Origin: Coriobacteriaceae bacterium | GTDB taxonomy: Bacteria > Actinomycetota > Coriobacteriia > Coriobacteriales > Eggerthellaceae | DNA: 24,068 bases | Reading direction: 5' to 3' | Assembly (NCBI GenBank): GCA_004555335.1 | Contig: SFII01000009.1 | Location: forward strand, 1 to 24,068 | Shown here: one piece after another, positions 5,519 to 13,611 of the stretch | Layout: the number at the start of each line of letters is the position of its first letter | Position numbering within the stretch: position 1 is the stretch's first letter | Notes under the pieces: generated by a model | What the model saw: only the letters and a program-made list of their open reading frames with translations | What the model was told of the DNA's origin: nothing | Database searches by the model: none | Program-made: the position numbers and the translations under genes

Positions 5519-7966
5519 CTAGGAAACGCCGCGGAAGATATGCCCGGTCGTGGTTCCTTCTTTTCGTCCGATTGCATTTCCGTGCTTGATCGCGACATCG
5601 CGCGCCCTCACCGCACGGGCAACGGCATCGGTTGTCTCGGAGGTATTCATCATGGCGGTATCGACCATGAGCGCACCTACCCCGACCTGGAGCAGGTCGG
5701 GAACCAGATGCGCGATATCCAAGGGAACCGCATTGTAGACATGGCTCCTGCCGCAGCAATCGGTTACCACGGGCATTTCGTATCCCTTGCGGTCCTTGAG
5801 GTAATGGGGGCTGCGCCTTCTAGGGCAGCTTGCGCAATTCTGATTGCAGGGACCCTGGCTCATGAGCAGGCAATGCTCGGTGACCATCAGCTCGGTGCTG
5901 CCGATAACGGTCACGCCGAGCTCGACCGAACCGCAATCGCCCAACTGCTGGATCTGACCCAAAGCCAGTTCGGGGGAAAGCCACACGCGCTTCACTCCCC
6001 TGCGTGCCATGGAGTCCAGGGTGAGGGGGTTGATGACGGGCACGTGCGGCCCGACTTCCACTTCCGCGCCCATTTCCCTGGCCCTGTCGATCTGGCCCAG
6101 GTTTTCCACCAGCACGGTCTTTCCCGGTTTGACATATTTCCACGGGTCGAAATCGAAGCGCTCCTCCCTGGTGCCGGGAAGGGGATCCTTGTCAACCGTG
6201 GGCATGACGATGATCGACTTATTGGGATAGCCCGCCTGGGCAACCGTTTCCGAAAGCTGGCCGGCTACCACCGATTCGCCGCGCTTGTAGTTGATCGCGG
6301 GAACGTACACGACATCGGCGCCCGCTTTCTTTGCCGCCCGCGCGCACGCCGCATTGGTTGCCAAAGCCGCAACCAGGCATCCATGGGTGCGCAGATGGGG
6401 CAGATCGGGCGAATCCACCACCTTGGGAAGCAGACGGTTCCTATACGGCTCGAGCATGGCCTGTTCCAGGCGCTCGGCAGCCTCGGCACGCATCTTGTGC
6501 AGCAGCGAGAAGCCGATCCCCACCCCATCGTCCAGCTGGACATCCAGATCTTCCAGGCAAAACGGCGTGGAACCGAAACGGTCGATATGGCTGCGCACAT
6601 CATCTGCGCTGACCGACTTCGTGCGGGCGGCCTCCACCACGGGACCTTCGACGGTCGCGAATTCCCCGGAAGGCGCGCACAGGGTGAGGATCGCCGGGGA
6701 CCCGATACCCAGCGCGATGCTTCCCGTAATGGGAACACGGGGCTCCAACGGACTATCGACGTATTCCGCCGCAGCGCTGCGGACGCGGAACACCCTGTCG
6801 CCCTTGCCGACACGTTTGGGAACCCTGACGCGGAAAACCCCTGCACGCCCCCGCTTCAGCTCCTTGATGGTGTGGGCGAAATGGCCCTTCCCCGTCCAGA
6901 ATTCGATGACATCGCCGACAAGCAGATCCTGCTCGCAGGCGATGTCGACGATTTCCTGGTCCACTTTCGAAACGCGACCGATAAAGACGCCGCGGTTGTT
7001 GGGACGGGAATAGCTCATCATCTCGTTCGAAGTATCGTTGGTCAGGTATGCCGTGGTGAAGCCCCTGCTGAAGGCTTCGGAAAGCACGCGCATCTCGTCC
7101 TGGGTGGGACGCGCGCTTGCGGGAACGTCCTCTTCGTCGGCGCAGGCAAGCACTCGGTCGAGCACCGCCCTATACACTCCGACCACAGCGGAGACGTATT
7201 CGGGCGACTTCATGCGCCCTTCGATCTTAAGGGAGGAAACCCCGCAGGAAACCAACTCGGGGAGCAGCCCGACAGAACACAGATCCTTCGGAGAAAGCAG
7301 GTGTTCGCCGGGGGCATCCAGGGACTTGCGCAGGGCCTTATTATGCAACTCGTACGGCAGCCTGCATGCCTGGGCGCACATGCCCCTGTTCGCAGAACGG
7401 CCGCCGATCATCGACGACATGAAGCACTGCCCGGAATAGCAGATGCAGATGGCGCCATGCGCGAAGGTCTCCACTTCCAAGCCGAGCTTCTGGGCTTCAG
7501 AGCACAGGTAATCGATTTCGATCAAGGACATCTCGCGCGCCAAGGTCACGCGCTTCGCCCCGATTCTGGCGGCAGCCTGCAAGCCCGCAAGGTTATGGGT
7601 GTTCATCTGGGTCGAGATATGCAGGCGCGCATCCGGAAGGGTACGGTGGATTTCGTCCGCAAGACCGATATCCTGGACGATGAATGCGTCGACGCCCGCA
7701 CGATACGCCTGCCTCACCAGTTCAAGCGCCGCATTCGCTTCGCTGGGAAGCACGATGGTATTCGTGGTGAGATAGATCTTGCAACCACGCAAATGCGCAT
7801 AATCGCAGATCCTGGGCAGGTCTTCGAGTGTGAAATTATCGGCACCCCGGCGCGCGTTGAAACGATCGGCGCCAAGGTAAACCGCATCGGCCCCCGCCCG
7901 CACTGCGGCGTGAAGGCACGCCTCATTGCCGGCAGGAGCCAGAAGCTCGATGCTGTTGTTCTTCAT
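5519..7966 (-). CDS. U32-family protein (RlhA/TrhP-like RNA hydroxylation enzyme), long two-part form
   Basis: This 815-residue protein begins with the U32 signature region: LLAPAGN near residue 8, ISTQMNTHN near 117, then HGAICICYSGQC and GRSANRGMCAQACR. Cys174, Cys181, Cys197 and Cys201 are placed as the iron-sulfur ligands of the family. A KIEGRMKSPEYV segment and a middle domain follow (about 280-560). The C-terminal third looks like a second, diverged U32-like barrel ending in another cysteine cluster (around residues 700-740: QGPCNQNCASCP..DCCGR). U32 proteins are annotated as peptidases, but characterised members (TrhP, RlhA) hydroxylate tRNA or 23S rRNA bases using prephenate-derived chemistry; I infer an RNA-modifying role. 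It lies 27 bp after a lipoprotein gene, so it is probably co-transcribed. Its own ribosome binding site is weak (AAAGG about 10 bases upstream). RNA target unknown. Confidence 0.88.
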   Translation of the reverse strand: MKNNSIELLAPAGNEACLHAAVRAGADAVYLGADRFNARRGADNFTLEDLPRICDYAHLRGCKIYLTTNTIVLPSEANAALELVRQAYRAGVDAFIVQDIGLADEIHRTLPDARLHISTQMNTHNLAGLQAAARIGAKRVTLAREMSLIEIDYLCSEAQKLGLEVETFAHGAICICYSGQCFMSSMIGGRSANRGMCAQACRLPYELHNKALRKSLDAPGEHLLSPKDLCSVGLLPELVSCGVSSLKIEGRMKSPEYVSAVVGVYRAVLDRVLACADEEDVPASARPTQDEMRVLSEAFSRGFTTAYLTNDTSNEMMSYSRPNNRGVFIGRVSKVDQEIVDIACEQDLLVGDVIEFWTGKGHFAHTIKELKRGRAGVFRVRVPKRVGKGDRVFRVRSAAAEYVDSPLEPRVPITGSIALGIGSPAILTLCAPSGEFATVEGPVVEAARTKSVSADDVRSHIDRFGSTPFCLEDLDVQLDDGVGIGFSLLHKMRAEAAERLEQAMLEPYRNRLLPKVVDSPDLPHLRTHGCLVAALATNAACARAAKKAGADVVYVPAINYKRGESVVAGQLSETVAQAGYPNKSIIVMPTVDKDPLPGTREERFDFDPWKYVKPGKTVLVENLGQIDRAREMGAEVEVGPHVPVINPLTLDSMARRGVKRVWLSPELALGQIQQLGDCGSVELGVTVIGSTELMVTEHCLLMSQGPCNQNCASCPRRRSPHYLKDRKGYEMPVVTDCCGRSHVYNAVPLDIAHLVPDLLQVGVGALMVDTAMMNTSETTDAVARAVRARDVAIKHGNAIGRKEGTTTGHIFRGVS

Positions 7967-7993
7967 TGTGGTTTTTGCCTTTACTGGTATCGC

Positions 7994-8485
7994 CTATCCG
8001 GCAAGCTTCTTTACCGCCTCATCGGCCTTATCGAGCTTGCCCACCGCATCATTGTAGCTTTGCTGGATGCCCTCGATTTCAGCCTGGGCATCCTCGGCGG
8101 TCATTTCGCCATTCTGGACCTTTTCGTACACGTCAACATAGGTGCTCATCGCCTGATCGAGCTCATCGAGCGCGGAGACGTAGGCGTCTTTGACATCGGT
8201 CAGGGCATCGGTTGCATCCTGTTCCCTGATCTGGTCCAAGATTCCCTGGGCATTGCCGAGCTGGGTCTTCATGGCGACGATATTCTGTTCGGACGCCGCC
8301 GCTTCGAACTCGTCCATGACGTCCTGGAGATCGCCGACCCGGCTGCTCAGAAGGGAGAGGCACTGGCGGTTCTCGCTTGCCTCCTTGTCTCCCTCGGGCG
8401 TTCCAGTGCACGCGCAGAGGGAAAGGAGCAGCGCGCAGCAGGCAAGAGCCATTGCCGCGATACGTGAAATCTTACGGTTGAGCAT
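7994..8485 (-). CDS. Small helical lipoprotein of unknown function
   Basis: This 163-residue protein opens with a lipoprotein signal: basic MLNRKISR, a hydrophobic core, and LSLCAC, with Cys26 (LCA-C) or Cys24 as the likely lipidated residue. The mature part is highly charged and almost certainly alpha-helical, with heptad-like spacing and many Asp/Glu/Gln/Ala residues, so a coiled coil on the outer face of the membrane is likely. I do not recognise a family. It starts 33 bp after the penicillin-binding protein gene and ends 27 bp before the U32 gene, with a good AAGGAA ribosome binding site. Its closeness to the PBP suggests an envelope role, for example as a PBP accessory lipoprotein, but this is only inference from position. 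Confidence 0.85.
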   Translation of the reverse strand: MLNRKISRIAAMALACCALLLSLCACTGTPEGDKEASENRQCLSLLSSRVGDLQDVMDEFEAAASEQNIVAMKTQLGNAQGILDQIREQDATDALTDVKDAYVSALDELDQAMSTYVDVYEKVQNGEMTAEDAQAEIEGIQQSYNDAVGKLDKADEAVKKLAG

Positions 8486-8518
8486 GTTCGTTCCTTACCG
8501 TCGGTTCAGGGCCTTCGA

Positions 8519-10672
8519 TCAATACATCTCGCCAGTCGTGGTCGAGTTGCCACCGGCTCCATTGTCGCCGCCATCACCGCCATCGCCATAGCCGTTGCCA
8601 TTACCGTCTTCTCCGGTACCATCATCGTCGCCGTTGCCATAGGGGTCGTCTTCACCCGTTGTCGTACCGTCGTCGAGATCGTCATCGTCGTCATCCGTCG
8701 TGGTAGTGGTGGCATCGTAATAATAGTAGTTCTGGTTCGTGACGCTTCCGCCACCGAGCTTCGTGTATTCCTCGGTTGTCAGCGTCCTGTAATGGGGCGC
8801 CAACGCATTCTCCATGGGGAACTGCTCGATGGGCTGACCCTGGAGCAGAGAGCCTACGAAGGAGCTGAATACGCTCGTTGCCGTGAAGGATTCCGGCATG
8901 GTCTTTTCCTGGCGGGCACCCAGCCAAATGGCAACGGAATACTGGGGGGTGATACCGCAGAACCAGCTGTCACGCCACTGCTCTGAGGTACCCGTCTTGC
9001 CCGCGACCTCCTGGCCGGTGTACAGCGCGGCCGCAGTACCGGTACCGCCGGTAACCACGCCTTCCATGACCTGTTCGGTCGCCTTGGCCACATCCTCTTC
9101 CAGCACGCGCTCGCCTTCGGTGTTCGCCTCGAAGATCACGTTGCCATCCTTGTCCTTGATGTTCTCGATGGCAACGGCCTCTCGATGGATACCGCCCGTG
9201 GCGATGGTCGCATATGCCTCTGCCATCTCGCGAACGGTAACGCCCTGGGAACCCAACGTGATAGAGGGTACCGATTCGAGCTCGGTATCGATTCCGCAGC
9301 GCTTCGCCATATCGACCACCTTATCGGTGCCGATGGTGTCGATCAGACGCGCGAAACCGGTATTGGAAGACACCGCGAAAGCGCCTGCGATGGTCTTGGT
9401 GCCATAATTGGCCTTGCCGTAGTTCTCGACATTCCAATTGTCGATAGTAACCGTGGAAGAGCAGTTCACCGTCGTGGAGTTGGGATCGATACCGTCCTCG
9501 ATGGCAGCTGCGAGCGTGAAGGTCTTGAACGAGGAACCGGGCTGCCTGGTCGCCTGGGTGGCAAGGTTGAACTCGTCGGTCTCGTAGTCGCGTCCGCCGA
9601 CCAGCGCCTTGATGAAGCCCGTGTCGGGATCGACGGCAACCAACGCCATTTCCAGCTCATCGTCGCCAAGGCCCTCGAGCTTGTCGTTGACCGCCTTCTC
9701 CGCTTCCTCCTGGGCATTGACGTCAAGCGTGGTCGTGACGGTCAAACCTCCCTTGAACACCTGCTCTTCGGAATACTGCTCAAGCAGCACCTGGCGGACA
9801 TAGCTGGTGAAATAGGGGTATGCCAGGATGCCATCATCGTCGGGAGCGGGCTCGGGATTAACGCCCAAGGGCTCGGCAACCGCCGAATCGTATTCTTCCT
9901 GGGTGATGTCGCCGTTAGAGAGCATGCGGTTCAGCACCAGGTTGCGGCGTTCCAGGCACGCATCGGGATAGTCGATGGGGTTGTTGTAGGTAGGAGACTG
10001 GGGAATACCCGCCAAGGTCGCCGCCTCGGACAGGGTGAGATCCTTTGCAGACTTCTGGAAATACTTTTCAGCTGCGGCTTCGATTCCATACGCGCCCGAA
10101 CCGTAGTTGACCGTATTCAGGTACATCAGCAGGATTTCGTCCTTGCTGTAGATTTCCTCGAGCTTCAATGCGATATACGCCTCGCGCACCTTGCGCTTGT
10201 AGGTCTGGTCTCCCGCTTCGGAGGCAAGCACGGTGCTCCTGACGAACTGCTGGGTCAAGGTAGATGCGCCCTCCCTGGCACCGCCCGTGATGTTGTTCAC
10301 CGCAGCACGGAGGATACCCTGGATGTCGATGCCGTTATGCTCGTAGAAGCGCTCATCTTCGGTATCGACCGTGGCCTTCGTCACATACTCGCCCACTTCA
10401 TCGAGGGAATCCAAGGGCTCGCGGTCTTCCAAGTAGAATTCGGCAAGCAGCGTGGTTCCATCCGATGCGTAGACGCGCGTCTTCCTTGCAAGCGTGTACT
10501 GCGACTGGTCTTCGTAGTCGGGAAGATCCTTGAGCCAGGAATTGCCCAAGACCATGGCGGTCGAGAAGGCAACCACCGCAAATACCGCCAGGACCGCAAG
10601 GACGATCAGAAACGGCACATAACGGCGCTTGTTCTTGGTTCCATGTCGATGCTTCAGGGCACGCGAAGCCAT
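8519..10672 (-). CDS. Class A penicillin-binding protein (glycosyltransferase/transpeptidase)
   Basis: This 717-residue bifunctional peptidoglycan synthase has a short basic cytoplasmic N-terminus and one membrane anchor (about residues 18-42). A GT51 glycosyltransferase domain follows with EDERFYEH (catalytic Glu near 105) and EGASTLTQQFVR. The transpeptidase domain carries the SxxK motif SSFK with nucleophile Ser380, SSN at 435-437 and KTGTSE at 559-564. It polymerises and cross-links glycan strands outside the membrane. After about residue 642 comes a 75-residue low-complexity tail: a YYYY run, a TTTTT run, an acidic DDDDDD stretch, then Gly/Asp/Asn repeats. I chose the ATG at 10672 because GGAGG sits 5 bases upstream. 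A TTG at 10717 would add 15 residues with no such site. It is probably first in a unit with the lipoprotein and U32 genes. Confidence 0.96.
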   Translation of the reverse strand: MASRALKHRHGTKNKRRYVPFLIVLAVLAVFAVVAFSTAMVLGNSWLKDLPDYEDQSQYTLARKTRVYASDGTTLLAEFYLEDREPLDSLDEVGEYVTKATVDTEDERFYEHNGIDIQGILRAAVNNITGGAREGASTLTQQFVRSTVLASEAGDQTYKRKVREAYIALKLEEIYSKDEILLMYLNTVNYGSGAYGIEAAAEKYFQKSAKDLTLSEAATLAGIPQSPTYNNPIDYPDACLERRNLVLNRMLSNGDITQEEYDSAVAEPLGVNPEPAPDDDGILAYPYFTSYVRQVLLEQYSEEQVFKGGLTVTTTLDVNAQEEAEKAVNDKLEGLGDDELEMALVAVDPDTGFIKALVGGRDYETDEFNLATQATRQPGSSFKTFTLAAAIEDGIDPNSTTVNCSSTVTIDNWNVENYGKANYGTKTIAGAFAVSSNTGFARLIDTIGTDKVVDMAKRCGIDTELESVPSITLGSQGVTVREMAEAYATIATGGIHREAVAIENIKDKDGNVIFEANTEGERVLEEDVAKATEQVMEGVVTGGTGTAAALYTGQEVAGKTGTSEQWRDSWFCGITPQYSVAIWLGARQEKTMPESFTATSVFSSFVGSLLQGQPIEQFPMENALAPHYRTLTTEEYTKLGGGSVTNQNYYYYDATTTTTDDDDDDLDDGTTTGEDDPYGNGDDDGTGEDGNGNGYGDGGDGGDNGAGGNSTTTGEMY

Positions 10673-10769
10673 AGTACCTCCATCAATGGTGAAACGTTTT
10701 ACGCTCTTTCGCGTCAATGTTCTAGCCTATAACAAACTGGGCTTGATTTCAGAAAAGGCTACAAAAACA

Positions 10770-10804
10770 CAGACAGCGGGCTGATCGAAACAGCCCGCTG
10801 TCTG
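10770..10804 (-). terminator. Rho-independent terminator of argR
   Basis: A perfect 14-bp stem (10770-10783 with 10791-10804) and 7-nt loop is followed on the minus strand by TGTTTTTG. It lies 13 bp beyond the argR stop codon and separates the arginine cluster from the PBP unit. Confidence 0.92.
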
Positions 10805-10817
10805 GAAACCGATCTAG

Positions 10818-11240
10818 TTATCGGAGGGCATTGAGCGACTCTTGCACCGCAAGCGCGTCCTCGGGACTGCGTGCCGCGATCATGATCGTATTGTCACCGG
10901 CAACGGTGCCGAGCGATCCGAGCAGGCCCGCCATATCGATTGCGCCGGCGACACCGGGAGCACCGCCGGAGTAGGTCTTCACGACCACGAGGTTGCCTGC
11001 AACGTAGATATCTTCCACCAATTCGGAGACCATGCGATGCAGACGAAGATCCTCGGGCAGCACGTAGCATCCACCCTGGGTCTTCATGAGGCCGATATCG
11101 GCGATATCGCGGGAAATCGTCGCTTGCGTGCAGTCATATCCCTGGGCTTGGAGCAGCTCTGCAAGCTCCTTCTGGGTGTGAACCTGATGCTGGCGGACGA
11201 TAGTGCGGATAACATCCCGACGCTGTGCGCGCTTCTTCAT
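10818..11240 (-). CDS. argR: Arginine repressor ArgR
   Basis: This 140-residue regulator has an N-terminal winged-helix DNA-binding half (KELAELL.. then TQATISRDIADIG, residues 38-50, the recognition region) and a C-terminal arginine-binding and hexamerisation half with GTVAGDNT at 111-118. In the family, arginine binding makes the hexamer grip pairs of ARG boxes and repress arginine synthesis. It lies 150 bp downstream of argD on the same strand, so some read-through from argCJBD is possible. A separate promoter with TTGACT and CAAAAT also sits upstream. The ATG at 11240 has AGAAGGG about 11 bases upstream. Length and motifs are normal for the family. Confidence 0.97.
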   Translation of the reverse strand: MKKRAQRRDVIRTIVRQHQVHTQKELAELLQAQGYDCTQATISRDIADIGLMKTQGGCYVLPEDLRLHRMVSELVEDIYVAGNLVVVKTYSGGAPGVAGAIDMAGLLGSLGTVAGDNTIMIAARSPEDALAVQESLNALR

Positions 11241-11286
11241 TCCTGCTAGTACCCTTCTATGCGCACTTCTGCAAATTTAATTCCTT

Positions 11287-11314
11287 ATTTTGTACAGAAC
11301 TGCATAATAGTCAA
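11287..11314 (-). promoter_or_regulatory. Probable argR promoter
   Basis: On the minus strand TTGACT (complement of 11309-11314; five of six bases match the -35 consensus) is followed after 16 bases by CAAAAT (complement of 11287-11292; four of six match -10). The surrounding AT-rich DNA holds TGCA/GAAT-like half-sites, such as TGCATAATAG at 11301-11310 and TGCAAATTTAATTC at 11270-11283. These could be weak ARG boxes for autoregulation. Confidence 0.45.
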
Positions 11315-11390
11315 CATAAATCGGCATTTTTTGTATATCTTTCTATCAAGTTCGGCAGATGGGCCCGGGCTCGGCGCATCGATGGTACGC

Positions 11391-12602
11391 CTATGCGCCC
11401 AAAACGCCTTCCAGATAGTCCGCCAATGCAGAGGCCTCGGCTTCGGTGCAGATCAAGGGCGGCAGGAAGCGCAGGGTATGGGGACCGGTTGCGTTGAGCA
11501 GGAAGCCATCGGCAAGCGCATCGAGCACGACCTTGTTCGCGTCCGCCTGAGGCACATCGCACCCTACCATCAAACCGAAACCACGAACGTTCTCGACGCC
11601 GGGAATGGCACGAAGGCGGTCGCGCAGGTAGGCACCTACCGCATCGATGCGCTCGAGGGTGCCGGGCTCGCCCAGGGTGGAAAGCGTCGCATAGGCGGCG
11701 GCAACGGCCAGGTTGCTTCCGCCGAAGGTGGTTCCGTGGTCGCCCGCTTCGAAGGCGCAGGCGACTTCCTTCTTCGCGGCGCACGCACCCGTGGGGAAGC
11801 CGGAGGCGATTCCCTTGGCCATGGAAACGATATCGGGCACGATTCCGAAATTCTGGAAACCAAAGGGCTTGCCGGTGCGATAGATACCGGTCTGCACCTC
11901 ATCGGCGATGACCAGGGCACCGTGCTCGCGGCAGAGGCGCTGAACGCCCTGCAAGAATTCCGCCGTGCAGGGATGGACGCCGCTTTCGCCCTGGATGGGC
12001 TCCACCATGACGGCGCAGATCTTGTTCGCGGGATCATCGAAAAGCGCCTTGAGGGCAGGCAGGTCGTTGATGGGCGTATGCAGGAAGCCGCCGGGGACGG
12101 GCTGGAATGCCTCCTGCTTCGCAGGCTGCGCGGTCGCCGCAAGGGTTTCCATGGTTCGGCCATGGAAGCTGCGCTCCAAAGTGACGATGTCGGTTCCGCC
12201 ATTGCCGAAGCGACGGGCATACAGGCGGGCGAGCTTCATCGCGCATTCGTTCGATTCCGCACCGGAGTTGGAGAAGAAGGACTGCCAGGTGAAGCGCTCG
12301 CCCTCTTCCAGACCCCAATTCAGCAGATCGGAAAGCATCCGGGCAACCTGGCCCCTCTTCTCGATGTAGTAATAGTTGCTCACATGGATGAGCTTGGAGG
12401 CCTGGTCGGCAACCGCCTGCACCACGGCAGGGTGGCAATGGCCCAAGCTGCACACGCCGATGCCGGCGATGAAATCCAGAAGCTCGCGCCCCTGGTCGTC
12501 GACGACCTTCATGCCCTTGCCCTCCACCAGGCAGATGGGCTTACGGGCGAAGGTCCCCATCACGTATTCGGATTCAAGCGCCTTCTGTTCTTCCAGAGAC
12601 AT
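11391..12602 (-). CDS. argD: Acetylornithine aminotransferase
   Basis: This 403-residue class III, PLP-dependent cytoplasmic aminotransferase converts N-acetylglutamate semialdehyde to N-acetylornithine with glutamate as amino donor. Visible motifs are NSGAESNE (112-119, cofactor phosphate and substrate binding), FHGRT (146-150), DEVQTG (234-239) and SMAKGIASG with the Schiff-base Lys263. Length is normal for ArgD. It starts 4 bp after the argB stop, and its GGAGG ribosome binding site overlaps the end of argB, so it is translated in step with that gene. As the last gene of argCJBD it feeds acetylornithine back to ArgJ. A broader specificity (ornithine or succinylornithine aminotransferase) is possible in the family, but context favours ArgD. 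Confidence 0.97.
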   Translation of the reverse strand: MSLEEQKALESEYVMGTFARKPICLVEGKGMKVVDDQGRELLDFIAGIGVCSLGHCHPAVVQAVADQASKLIHVSNYYYIEKRGQVARMLSDLLNWGLEEGERFTWQSFFSNSGAESNECAMKLARLYARRFGNGGTDIVTLERSFHGRTMETLAATAQPAKQEAFQPVPGGFLHTPINDLPALKALFDDPANKICAVMVEPIQGESGVHPCTAEFLQGVQRLCREHGALVIADEVQTGIYRTGKPFGFQNFGIVPDIVSMAKGIASGFPTGACAAKKEVACAFEAGDHGTTFGGSNLAVAAAYATLSTLGEPGTLERIDAVGAYLRDRLRAIPGVENVRGFGLMVGCDVPQADANKVVLDALADGFLLNATGPHTLRFLPPLICTEAEASALADYLEGVLGA

Positions 12603-12606
12603 GGGT

Positions 12607-13611
12607 CTACCTCCATTCGCGGGGATTGGGATGACTGGCGTGGGGCGTGCTGTAAGTGCGGTTGTAGCGGTTTTCGGTCAGCTTCTGCGCGAAATTGCCG
12701 ATCGGGGTGCTCTCGCTGTAGTACAGCTCCTTGGTCCGATGGACCACGGTACCGACGCCGGTGTCGGTCAGAAGCTCGAGCAGAAGCGAATGGGGCGTGA
12801 TCCCATTGATGATATGCGCGCGTTCGACGCCCGCATCGAGCGCGGTGATGCAGCTTTTCAGCTTGGGAATCATGCCCGAAGAGGTTGCTCCGATGTCGAT
12901 GATCGCCTGGGCTTCTTCCATGGTCATGTTGGAAATCAGGGAATCCTTGTCCTCGAAATCCTGGTACAGGCCGTCCACGTCGGTGAGGAAGATGATCTTA
13001 TGCGCACCGATTGCCGCAGCGATATCGCCCGCAACGGTATCGGCATTGATGTTGTAGTAACCGCCATCCTCGCCGAGCGCGATACCCGCGATGACGGGGA
13101 TGTAATCCGCGGCGATGACTTCCTGGATGAAGTTGGGATTGATCGCGGTGACCCTGCCGACGCGGCCCAGATCGGGACTGATGGCCTCGGCGATGACGGT
13201 ACCGCCGTCGATGCCCGAAACACCCACGGCAAGGTTGCCGTGCTCGTTGATTTCGCGGACCAGATCCTGGTTCACCTCGCCCACCAGGATGGTGCGGCAG
13301 ACTTCCATGCCCTCATCGGAAGTGACGCGAAGACCATTCTTGAACTCCACGGGAATGCCGGCGCGCTCGAATCCGGCACTGATCGCCTTACCGCCGCCGT
13401 GGACGATAACGGGGTTCAAGCCGACGATCTTCAGCAGGACGATGTCGCTCATCACCTGCGCGCGCAGCTCGGGATCGACCATCGCCGACCCGCCGTACTT
13501 GATAACGACCGTCTTGCCGGTCGCGCCCTTGATCCAAGGAAGGGCCTCGGCCAGAACCTTGGCCGCCTTGTAGGTTTCCGCTTCTACTCGCGTATCTCTA
13601 GCAAATTTCAT
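12607..13611 (-). CDS. argB: Acetylglutamate kinase with C-terminal extension
   Basis: This 334-residue amino-acid kinase phosphorylates N-acetylglutamate. KYGGSAM (38-44) and HGGG (71-74) are the nucleotide and substrate loops. The roughly 30 residues before them (EAETYKAAKVLAEALPWI) form the N-terminal helix characteristic of hexameric, arginine-inhibited NAGKs, so feedback inhibition by arginine is likely. The usual family end (..LLELLTDTGVGTVV) is followed here by about 40 extra residues (HRTKELYYSES... to PREWR), which makes the protein longer than the typical 300. The start codon overlaps the argJ stop (ATGA) and has GGAG about 10 bases upstream inside argJ. Confidence 0.96.
   Translation of the reverse strand: MKFARDTRVEAETYKAAKVLAEALPWIKGATGKTVVIKYGGSAMVDPELRAQVMSDIVLLKIVGLNPVIVHGGGKAISAGFERAGIPVEFKNGLRVTSDEGMEVCRTILVGEVNQDLVREINEHGNLAVGVSGIDGGTVIAEAISPDLGRVGRVTAINPNFIQEVIAADYIPVIAGIALGEDGGYYNINADTVAGDIAAAIGAHKIIFLTDVDGLYQDFEDKDSLISNMTMEEAQAIIDIGATSSGMIPKLKSCITALDAGVERAHIINGITPHSLLLELLTDTGVGTVVHRTKELYYSESTPIGNFAQKLTENRYNRTYSTPHASHPNPREWR

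Noticed and set aside
5540..8467. Very long open frame on the plus strand opposite the U32 and lipoprotein genes
   Set aside because: Its His/Gly/Arg-rich translation has no family resemblance, while the minus strand carries clear U32 motifs. Long antisense frames are common opposite GC-rich genes.
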